Shown piece by piece: positions 1 to 5,072 of a DNA stretch of 8,516 nt; position 1 is the stretch's first letter, and the number at the start of each line of letters is the position of its first letter. The stretch is from Gammaproteobacteria bacterium (GTDB lineage: Bacteria; Pseudomonadota; Gammaproteobacteria; SZUA-229). The stretch spans positions 1 through 8,516 of the forward strand of contig JAASSE010000020.1 in the NCBI GenBank assembly GCA_021768055.1. The letters are read 5' to 3'. A model generated the notes under the pieces. It searched no databases and was not told where the DNA came from. It saw nothing but the letters and a program-made list of their open reading frames with translations. The translations under genes were made by a program, and so were the position numbers.

Positions 1-267
1 CTTGGTGATCAGCTTGTCATCGATGAGTTCGCGGGGGATGGTGTCGGTGTCGAGCACATCCAGGTCGAATACCGGCAGGCCGAATTCGTTGGAAGCCTCC
101 ATCGCAATTTTATGCGCGGAGAGCACGTTATTGCTGACCAGGTACTGCGTGAAGCTGATTTTTTCATCGTGAGCACTTTTCAGCGCCGTGATTGCTTTTT
201 CCTCATCCAGCAATCCGTCGTTCACCAGCTTGCGTGACAGTCCGCTCAATTTTGGCTCGGCGCTCAT
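1..267 (-). CDS. pilB: Type IV pilus extension ATPase PilB, N-terminal part (cut by left edge)
   Basis: The reading frame starts at the ATG at 267 and stays open for 89 codons to the left edge, so only the N-terminus is visible. It begins MSAEPKLSGLSRKLVNDGLL and continues through FTQYLVSNNVLSAHKIAMEA to an EFGLPVFDLDVLD stretch. This is the N-terminal regulatory domain (T2SSE_N/MshEN type) that precedes the ATPase core in PilB and GspE proteins. The LSGL...LV.DGLL...A start is typical of PilB. Two pilin genes lie immediately upstream on the same strand, which favours PilB over a type II secretion ATPase. PilB is a cytoplasmic hexameric ATPase that drives pilin polymerisation at the inner-membrane platform. 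The Walker boxes lie outside the window. A GGGG run about 7 bases before the ATG is a modest ribosome site. The 233-base gap from the previous gene and a TATAAT box suggest pilB has its own promoter. Confidence 0.88.
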   Translation of the reverse strand, partial: MSAEPKLSGLSRKLVNDGLLDEEKAITALKSAHDEKISFTQYLVSNNVLSAHKIAMEASNEFGLPVFDLDVLDTDTIPRELIDDKLITK

Positions 268-347
268 TGTGTTCCCCGAAAATGCAAGTGCCCAAGAATA
301 TTCTGACTACACACTGCATGCCTGCGTAGTCGCTTATGTACATGAAT

Positions 348-353
348 ATTATA
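348..353 (-). promoter_or_regulatory. Candidate sigma-70 -10 box for pilB
   Basis: The minus strand reads TATAAT, an exact -10 consensus. It would place the transcription start near 341 and give a leader of about 74 bases. No good -35 hexamer lies at the proper distance: the best is CTGGTA at 371-376, with 3 of 6 matches. A promoter with a strong -10 and a poor -35 often needs an activator, and an inverted repeat (376-402) sits exactly at that position. I found no GG-N10-GC pair of the sigma-54 type in the 268-420 leader. Confidence 0.4.
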
Positions 354-375
354 GGAAGGATATCGGGCAATACCA

Positions 376-402
376 GTGATTTGCGGTGTTAACGCAAATC
401 AC
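376..402. repeat. Perfect inverted repeat upstream of pilB, possible operator
   Basis: GTGATTTGCG (376-385) and CGCAAATCAC (393-402) are exact reverse complements separated by 7 bases (GTGTTAA). CCA at 373-375 and TGG at 404-406 extend the symmetry across one unpaired base. Neither strand has a T-run after the stem, so it does not look like an intrinsic terminator. Its centre (389) lies about 48 bases upstream of the predicted pilB start site, overlapping or abutting the weak -35. This suggests a binding site for a dimeric regulator. The regulator is unknown. Confidence 0.6.
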
Positions 403-500
403 ATGGAGCCTGAAAAAACGATATATTAGCTTTCGTTAATTAACAGCTATCATACTTGACCATGATGCCGGCAAACCCGGAACTGATAGGCTGGAGTACC

Positions 501-896
501 TTAGGGCTTGCTCAGGGTCGCTACGATCGTCGGATCGTTGAGGTAAGTCACAGTGATGGTGTAACACTGGTTGATGCTGCCACATGGTCCAGCGGCGACT
601 ACGTAGCTGTACAGGTTGTTATCACCGCTTGGCTGCCAGTCCAGGCCATTTGGCAAGGTCGTGGTATCACCAGATGGGTGATAGGTGCCAGCTAGAAACA
701 TTCCGTTTTCGTAGAAATAGTTGTCTTCAAAAGCCGACAATGATTCGGCATTCTGGTTTGCAGCAGCCAGTGCAGCTGTTTCGACATAATCGTCGTATGC
801 AGGTACTGCTATGGCTACCAGCACGCCAATGATACCTACGGTGACCATGAGCTCGACCAGGGTATAACCCGTCTGCTTGCAAAGTTTGCGTGTCAT
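501..896 (-). CDS. Type IV prepilin with a C-terminal cysteine pair (minor or accessory pilin)
   Basis: The protein has 131 residues from the ATG at 896: a 10-residue basic leader (MTRKLCKQTG), then YTLVELMVTVGIIGVLVAIA. This is the PilD-type cleavage site followed by the hydrophobic assembly helix. Glu5 of the mature protein is present; residue 1 is Tyr rather than the usual Phe. Cys105 and Cys111 (PCGSINQC) could form the C-terminal disulfide loop typical of pilins. An in-frame ATG at 911 adds five residues, but it has no ribosome site, whereas GAGGA lies 8 bases before the 896 ATG. The size and GLDW...YSY...AAGPCG pattern resemble PilE-like minor pilins; an alternative major pilin is possible. 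A strong terminator and a sigma-70-like promoter upstream suggest expression independent of pilA. Confidence 0.8.
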   Translation of the reverse strand: MTRKLCKQTGYTLVELMVTVGIIGVLVAIAVPAYDDYVETAALAAANQNAESLSAFEDNYFYENGMFLAGTYHPSGDTTTLPNGLDWQPSGDNNLYSYVVAAGPCGSINQCYTITVTYLNDPTIVATLSKP

Positions 897-904
897 GATG
901 GATG

Positions 905-909
905 TCCTC
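905..909 (-). promoter_or_regulatory. Ribosome binding site that decides the start of the second pilin
   Basis: The minus strand reads GAGGA, 8 bases upstream of the ATG at 896. It lies inside the first codons of the longer frame starting at 911, and no comparable motif precedes 911. The shorter start is therefore preferred. Confidence 0.6.
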
Positions 910-954
910 ATCTATGCCGTGTGCACAGTCTTCGATATATGCACGGATAAAAAT

Positions 955-983
955 AGTATAGGTAGTGTAGGTTATTTTGACCA
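955..983 (-). promoter_or_regulatory. Candidate sigma-70 promoter for the second pilin
   Basis: On the minus strand, TGGTCA (978-983, 4 of 6 matches to TTGACA) lies 17 bases from TATACT (955-960, 5 of 6 matches to TATAAT). The predicted start near 948 gives a leader of about 52 bases before the ATG at 896. I scanned the minus strand from 1049 to 912 and found no GG-N10-GC pair, so a sigma-54 promoter like that of pilA is absent. Confidence 0.35.
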
Positions 984-1049
984 TCTGAACAGGGTATTTC
1001 ACCTATAAATGGTTGAATATTACTGATAAACGCACGTCCCGCAGCCAAT

Positions 1050-1074
1050 AAAAAAGCGGGCCCGAAGGCCCGCT
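1050..1074 (-). terminator. Intrinsic terminator after pilA
   Basis: On the minus strand, AGCGGGCC pairs perfectly with GGCCCGCT around a UUCG tetraloop (in RNA), and T-residues follow at 1055-1050. The hairpin starts 24 bases after the pilA stop codon. An 8-bp GC-rich stem, a very stable tetraloop and a U-tract together make a textbook Rho-independent terminator. It should insulate the abundant pilA transcript from the downstream pilin and pilB. Confidence 0.92.
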
Positions 1075-1098
1075 CCTGTAGCTAAAACCTGGTTCAGA

Positions 1099-1560
1099 TT
1101 ACTGAACGGTTTTGATCACCTGTGGCGTGTTCTTGAACAGAGGCTTGTCGACGGTGACAACGTTTGTGCCATCCAGCGGGCCGCCGGTAATACCAACTGA
1201 ACCGACATCAGCGCCCACACCAGCACCGGCTACATAAGCAGGGGTACCATCAGGTGCGACAGCGCCAGTGGTAGCGTTCAGGTAAGCAACCCAGTCAGCG
1301 GCAGTAGCCGTGTTAGCATAACCAGCACCAATTGCGGTACGGCTGGCAATCGGTACGTTCATAGCCATCTGGGTTTTCAGCTTGGACAGCTCGTTCTTCA
1401 TGATACGCGCAGCTTCGTCTGCATTACCTGCAACCTTGGAAGCGTTTGCTGAATCAATGTAGCTGTTGTAAGAAGGAATAGCGATCGCGGCCAGAATACC
1501 GATAATGGCCACAACGATCATCAGTTCGATAAGGGTAAAACCCTGTTGCACTTTCTTCAT
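1099..1560 (-). CDS. pilA: Major type IV pilin PilA (cysteine-free)
   Basis: The protein has 153 residues. The leader MKKVQQG is followed by [20 protein letters not shown], an exact class IVa prepilin signature with Phe1 and Glu5 of the mature protein, so cleavage and N-methylation by PilD are expected. The mature chain of about 146 residues has the usual major pilin length. The N-terminal helix runs to about residue 62; the rest is rich in Ala, Gly, Thr and Val, with a glycine-dense stretch at 111-131. There is no cysteine anywhere, so the C-terminal disulfide loop of classical PilA is missing. The ribosome site AGGAG lies 6 bases before the ATG. A sigma-54 promoter lies about 80 bases upstream, with pilSR just beyond. 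That promoter, the dedicated terminator and the length mark this as the major subunit rather than the 501-896 pilin, although an assembled pilus is not shown. Confidence 0.88.
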   Translation of the reverse strand: MKKVQQGFTLIELMIVVAIIGILAAIAIPSYNSYIDSANASKVAGNADEAARIMKNELSKLKTQMAMNVPIASRTAIGAGYANTATAADWVAYLNATTGAVAPDGTPAYVAGAGVGADVGSVGITGGPLDGTNVVTVDKPLFKNTPQVIKTVQ

Positions 1561-1566
1561 GGTTCT

Positions 1567-1571
1567 CTCCT
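1567..1571 (-). promoter_or_regulatory. Strong ribosome binding site of pilA
   Basis: The minus strand reads AGGAG followed by 6 bases (AGAACC) and the ATG at 1560. It is the best Shine-Dalgarno sequence in the window, in keeping with a highly expressed structural protein. Confidence 0.75.
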
Positions 1572-1588
1572 GAGAAATTAATCAATTC

Positions 1589-1604
1589 AAAAAATATATT
1601 TTTT
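1589..1604. repeat. A/T palindrome in the pilA leader
   Basis: Six A, TATA, then six T form a perfect 16-bp palindrome, with AATT at 1584-1587 and again at 1605-1608. It lies between the predicted pilA start site (about 1628) and the ribosome site. In RNA it could fold into an A-U hairpin; in DNA it would be easy to melt or bend. A function is not evident. Confidence 0.45.
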
Positions 1605-1638
1605 AATTCGCTTTATTGTTGAAAGCTGTAATTCATAT

Positions 1639-1654
1639 AGCAGATGCCGTGCCA
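1639..1654 (-). promoter_or_regulatory. Sigma-54 (RpoN) promoter of pilA
   Basis: The minus strand reads TGGCACGGCATCTGCT. Against the consensus TGGCACGNNNNTTGCW it differs at one defined base (C for T at position 12). The invariant GG (-24) and GC (-12) have the required spacing. The start site should lie near 1628, giving a leader of about 68 bases to the pilA ATG. pilA is a classical RpoN/PilR target in Pseudomonas, and pilR lies immediately upstream here. Confidence 0.88.
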
Positions 1655-1732
1655 GTTTTCATGAATACTTGAAAAATAATTGAAAAACAATGGCTTATAG
1701 ATTATTCGATGAGGCGGGGTATCCAGCACAAA

Positions 1733-1760
1733 CGTGTCAGGATTGTCACAATGTGACAAT
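1733..1760. promoter_or_regulatory. Probable PilR enhancer (palindrome plus half-site)
   Basis: ATTGTCACAATGTGACAAT at 1742-1760 is a perfect palindrome with 9-bp arms around one central base. Next to it, CGTGTC at 1733-1738 repeats the TGTCA core in direct orientation, 9 bases from the first arm. The centre (1751) is about 120 bases upstream of the predicted pilA start, within the usual range for sigma-54 enhancers. P. aeruginosa PilR sites contain (C/G)TGTC repeats, which the half-site matches exactly and the palindrome arms match partly (TTGTC). There is no T-run, so it is not a terminator for pilR. Assignment to PilR is inferred. Confidence 0.7.
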
Positions 1761-1804
1761 TTTGTTCCACAGTTGCAGATTGTGAATTTGGGCCAGATCA
1801 GCCG

Positions 1805-3136
1805 CTAGTCAATACCGAATTTTTCCAGCCGGTAACGCAATTGACGCAGGCTCAAACCCAGTATTTTGGCTGCAGCGGTTTTGTTCCAGCGCGTTTTCTC
1901 CAGTGCCTGCACGATGGCATTTTTTTCCTGGTCTGCAAGATCCAGTGTCTGCTCCAGATCGACAGTGGCAGGTTCAGTACCGGTACTACGCTGTTTGTTC
2001 AACTCAAGATCATCGGTATGAATGGTGTTGTTATCAGCGAGTGCCAGCGCGCGTTCAAGGATGTTCTCCAGCTCGCGCACGTTGCCGGGGAAGCTGTAGT
2101 CCATTAATGCTTTCAGGGCGCCTTTACTGATACCTGGGGCTTTTTTCAGCCCGGCTTTTTCGACCATGCTTTTGAGCAACTGGGTTGCGAGCTTAGGGAT
2201 GTCTTCAGCACGGTCGCGCAGGCTGGGAACCTTGATGTCGATGACATTGATACGGTAGTACAGGTCCTTGCGAAACTGTCCGTCATGCACCAGCTGCTCC
2301 AGGTTTTTATGGCTGGCACTCAGAATACGCACATCCACCGGTGTCTCGAACTCGGCACCGACCTGGCGCACCGCCTTTTCCTGGATCGCACGCAGCAGCT
2401 TGACCTGCATGTTCAGCGGCAGCTCTGCGATTTCATCGAGAAACAGGGTACCGCCGTTGGCTGCCTGGAACAGGCCTTCCTTGTCATTACTGGCGCCGGT
2501 AAAGCTGCCCTTGAGATGGCCGAAAAACTCGCTCTCCATCAGTTCAGCCGGGATCGCGCCGCAGTTGACCGGCACGAACGGTCCGTCGGCGCGCGAGCCC
2601 TGTTCATGGATCATGCGTGCGACACGCTCCTTGCCGGAGCCGGATTCACCGTGAATAAATACCGGCGCCTGGCTACGTGCCAGCTTCGCGATTTTCCTGT
2701 TCAACGCGTCCACCACGATCGAGTCACCGGTGATGCGGGTGTTGCCTTTCTTGTTCGAGGGTTCGCCTGTCGGCAGCGCTGTCGCTGAAGACACCAGGTT
2801 TCTGAGAATCTGGATGTCTACCGGCTTGGAAACGAAATCGAAGGCGCCGGCTTTCAATGCTTTTACCGCCAGTTCCATGTTGCCGTGCGCGGTAATTACT
2901 GCGATCGGAATGTCCGGGTGTTTTTGCTGGACGTATGCCACCATGTCAATGCCGTCACCATCAGGCAGGCGCATGTCGGTCAGGCACAGATCAAAGTGTT
3001 CGGAGTCGATCAGCTGGTAGGCTTCCGCCAGGTTCAGCGCAGAGCGGGAGGTCAACCCCATGCGCGTTAAAGTTATTTCAATGAGGTCGCAGATGTCCGG
3101 TTCATCGTCAATGATAAGCACGTTTTTCGCTGTCAT
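1805..3136 (-). CDS. pilR: Sigma-54-dependent response regulator PilR
   Basis: The protein has 443 residues, the usual PilR length. The receiver domain (about 4-117) has Asp10 and Asp11, phospho-acceptor Asp54 (CLTD), Thr82 and Lys104. The central AAA+ domain (about 135-375) has Walker A GESGSGKE at 163-170, the sigma-54 contact loop GSFTGA at 210-215, Walker B GGTLFLDE at 228-235, the arginine finger region FRKDLYYR at 288-295 and GNVRELEN at 351-358. The loop has Ser in place of the Ala of the general GAFTGA motif; PilR proteins commonly carry this form. A Fis-type helix-turn-helix (about 403-443) ends the protein. Phosphorylated PilR would bind the enhancer beside pilA and remodel RpoN holoenzyme. 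The gene follows pilS by 28 bases. Only a distant GAG precedes the ATG, so translation may depend on coupling to pilS. Confidence 0.94.
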   Translation of the reverse strand: MTAKNVLIIDDEPDICDLIEITLTRMGLTSRSALNLAEAYQLIDSEHFDLCLTDMRLPDGDGIDMVAYVQQKHPDIPIAVITAHGNMELAVKALKAGAFDFVSKPVDIQILRNLVSSATALPTGEPSNKKGNTRITGDSIVVDALNRKIAKLARSQAPVFIHGESGSGKERVARMIHEQGSRADGPFVPVNCGAIPAELMESEFFGHLKGSFTGASNDKEGLFQAANGGTLFLDEIAELPLNMQVKLLRAIQEKAVRQVGAEFETPVDVRILSASHKNLEQLVHDGQFRKDLYYRINVIDIKVPSLRDRAEDIPKLATQLLKSMVEKAGLKKAPGISKGALKALMDYSFPGNVRELENILERALALADNNTIHTDDLELNKQRSTGTEPATVDLEQTLDLADQEKNAIVQALEKTRWNKTAAAKILGLSLRQLRYRLEKFGID

Positions 3137-3164
3137 TAATCAGATGTACTCTTGTTCGGAACGG

Positions 3165-4859
3165 TTAATTAACTGAGGCTTGTTCAGGCAACTGTTCCAT
3201 TGCCTGAAGAAAATAGATTCTGAAACAGGTTCCACCGGATGGTTGTGCAATATGTCGTATTTTAGCACGGTTACTCTCGGCCACTTCCTTGGTAATATAC
3301 AGACCCAGTCCGGTACCATCCGTACTGGTCGTGAAGAACGGATCAAATATCTGTTGCGCAGTGTCAGCATCAATGCCTGGGCCATTATCAATGACATCAA
3401 TGAACGGTTGGCTTGAGTCCTGGGTTATGCCGCCCTGTATTTTTATTCTTACGTGATCGGTGTCCTTGTTATTGTGACTGACCGCATTGCCGCATAAATT
3501 CCACATTACCTGGTGCAGTTGTGTTGAATCAAACTGTATGCGTATGTTATCCGGGTGTATCTGTATTTTGATCTGATCCGGTTCTAGACCCTGGGATGAA
3601 GTGTATTCATCGCGAAACTTGTGCAGCCAGGGCAATAGTTCGATAGCTTCCGGCGTACCTCGCTGTTGTCGCGACAACTGTAATACATTCTCTACCACGC
3701 CGTTCAAACGTTTTACCTGGGCATTGATGATGTCGGTCAGTTTCTTGTCCGGCCCGGTTTCGATTGCTTCATCCAGCAGCTGGGAGGCATGATTGATAGC
3801 GGCCAGAGGATTACGGATCTCGTGGGCGATACTGGCGGTGAGCCGGCCCAGTGATGCCAGCCTGACCTGCTGGAAGCGCTGGTTGAGTTGGCTGGCATCT
3901 TCCAGGAATACCAGCACCGGGCTGTAACGGCCCTTCTCGGGTTCGATGCGGCTGAAACCCGGTTGCAGGTCCGGCAGTCCGTGGCCCTGGCTCACCGGTG
4001 TTTGTTGAATGTTTTGAGAACTGGTTTGCCATTCAATAAAACGATCATAAAGTTCGGGCAAAACCTGTTGGATTGGTCCATGAATCTGGAGCTTGTGCCC
4101 TAGCAGGCTCTCGGCGGCATTGTTCGCCATTTCGATATTGCCGTCCGGATTGACAACGATAATACCGGTACGCATGCTGCTGATGATGTGCTCGTTCATT
4201 TGCACAACACTTTTCAGTTCGCGGCTGCGGTCGCTGGCTATTTGTTCGCTTTCGCGCAGTTTTCTTGCAATAAACGATGTAATGGTGGCAAATGCAAAAA
4301 TAACGATGCCGAGGATGCCGGTTTGAACATAGGCTTCATGGAAATAAGGGTTCGTAAGTTGCGAGTAAATATGTTCTGCTAACAGTGCTAGTGAGACAGC
4401 AGCGGCCAGAAACAGGGTAACGCGCCTGCTCAGAAAAAGGCTGGTCAGGGAAATGTTTATGATCAGCAGCATGCCAAGGCCGGAACGAATGCCGCCACTG
4501 GCGTGCATCAATGCGATAATGGCGACAGCATCAACACAAACCTGGAGGATGACCTGCGCATCCAGCCCCGGTTTATGTGAATTCAGCGTAACCATGAATG
4601 CCAGGCAGGCCAGGGTATAGCTTATCGACGCCCACAGGAACAGTTCTGGGTTGTAATCGCTTGGCCGAATGAAAAGCTCGGTCCAGCCATTGAAATACAG
4701 GGTCAGAAATAACAGCGCGAGCGCGCCGCGGAAATAATTGAACAGGCGCAGATAATGCCAGCTGCGGCTTTGCTGTTCAGGATTCAGGATTAGATTGTCA
4801 GTCGCGTCTAGTATGGCTATTTTCCCACTCGCGCTGGTGCTGTTTGCAACAAAATGCAC
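3165..4859 (-). CDS. pilS: Membrane sensor histidine kinase PilS
   Basis: From the GTG at 4859 the protein has 564 residues. Six hydrophobic helices (about 43-201) are followed by a PAS-like segment (about 221-325, TGIIVVNPDGNIEMANNAAE), a HisKA domain with the phospho-acceptor His346 in SIAHEIRNPLAAI, and an HATPase domain with an N-box (WNLCGNAVSHN), DNGPGI and GTGLGLYI. This is the PilS architecture, and pilR follows directly. In P. aeruginosa PilS senses PilA in the inner membrane. The start is uncertain. After the stop of the upstream gene (4798) there is no in-frame ATG, GTG or TTG before the first membrane helix. The nearest conventional start is GTG 4859, with AGG 5 bases upstream, overlapping the upstream gene by 62 bases. 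A CTG at 4787 (540 residues) would suit the usual length of about 530 but lacks a ribosome site. In-frame ATGs up to 4964 are also possible. Confidence 0.9.
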   Translation of the reverse strand: MHFVANSTSASGKIAILDATDNLILNPEQQSRSWHYLRLFNYFRGALALLFLTLYFNGWTELFIRPSDYNPELFLWASISYTLACLAFMVTLNSHKPGLDAQVILQVCVDAVAIIALMHASGGIRSGLGMLLIINISLTSLFLSRRVTLFLAAAVSLALLAEHIYSQLTNPYFHEAYVQTGILGIVIFAFATITSFIARKLRESEQIASDRSRELKSVVQMNEHIISSMRTGIIVVNPDGNIEMANNAAESLLGHKLQIHGPIQQVLPELYDRFIEWQTSSQNIQQTPVSQGHGLPDLQPGFSRIEPEKGRYSPVLVFLEDASQLNQRFQQVRLASLGRLTASIAHEIRNPLAAINHASQLLDEAIETGPDKKLTDIINAQVKRLNGVVENVLQLSRQQRGTPEAIELLPWLHKFRDEYTSSQGLEPDQIKIQIHPDNIRIQFDSTQLHQVMWNLCGNAVSHNNKDTDHVRIKIQGGITQDSSQPFIDVIDNGPGIDADTAQQIFDPFFTTSTDGTGLGLYITKEVAESNRAKIRHIAQPSGGTCFRIYFLQAMEQLPEQASVN

Positions 4860-5040
4860 CGGTACCTGAGATAATAGCCTCTTTTTTCGGTATATATGTT
4901 TCACACTGCAGGCATCTGGCCATATCATCAGACTGTTTTGATGATGCATATTGCTGCTGACCATGTTTGCGGCTGAGCCGATTCTTTATAATCAGGAAAA
5001 CAAACGCGACGGCCGCGATAATTATCAGGGTACGGAACAT
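4798..5040 (-). CDS. Small membrane-anchored PP0621-type putative zinc protein
   Basis: The protein has 80 residues from the ATG at 5040. An N-terminal hydrophobic helix (about 3-18) is followed by a basic stretch (KNRLSRKH) and a cysteine cluster: Cys43-X2-Cys46, then Cys64, Cys65 and His68 (CCKQHQREW). The cluster probably binds zinc in the cytoplasm. Size, design and position just upstream of pilS match the PP0621 family known from pseudomonads, whose function is not established. A longer frame begins with a TTG at 5073, but it has no ribosome site and would overlap the first base of nadE, so the ATG is preferred. The 3' end overlaps pilS, which suggests cotranscription and translational coupling with the sensor kinase. 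Confidence 0.72.
   Translation of the reverse strand: MFRTLIIIAAVAFVFLIIKNRLSRKHGQQQYASSKQSDDMARCLQCETYIPKKEAIISGTGAFCCKQHQREWENSHTRRD
4987..4992 (+). promoter_or_regulatory. Possible -10 box for nadE
   Basis: An exact TATAAT lies 80 bases before the nadE ATG, inside the divergent PP0621-type gene. No convincing -35 is present at 15-18 bases. The space between the two divergent genes is only 32 bases, so at least one promoter must lie within the opposite coding region, which makes this site plausible. Confidence 0.3.
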
Positions 5041-5072
5041 ATTTTTAACCGGGAATTCAATCGAGAGTATCA

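Noticed and set aside
188..379. Short plus-strand frame across the pilB start
   Set aside because: It is antisense to the conserved PilB N-terminus and the pilB leader, with no family resemblance.
435..444. GTTAATTAAC palindrome, repeated at 3164-3173
   Set aside because: The second copy is at the end of pilS (GTT AAT TAA), so the match is probably coincidence of stop-codon sequence rather than a shared operator.
413..448. Possible intrinsic terminator after the second pilin (AGCT arms at 428-431 and 445-448, T-run on the minus strand at 413-418)
   Set aside because: The stem is only four base pairs, with a 9-base gap before the T-run, too weak to call; the pilin transcript may read through into pilB.
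1655..1741. Possible IHF site between the enhancer and the pilA promoter
   Set aside because: The stretch is AT-rich, but I found no good match to WATCAANNNNTTR on either strand.
2285..2788. Open frame of 167 codons on the plus strand opposite pilR
   Set aside because: It is fully antisense to the conserved AAA+ domain of PilR, has no recognisable domain and is explained by codon bias of the real gene.
1805..3136. GSFTGA instead of GAFTGA in the sigma-54 contact loop of PilR
   Set aside because: The Ser form is common in PilR proteins, so it is not a defect or novelty.
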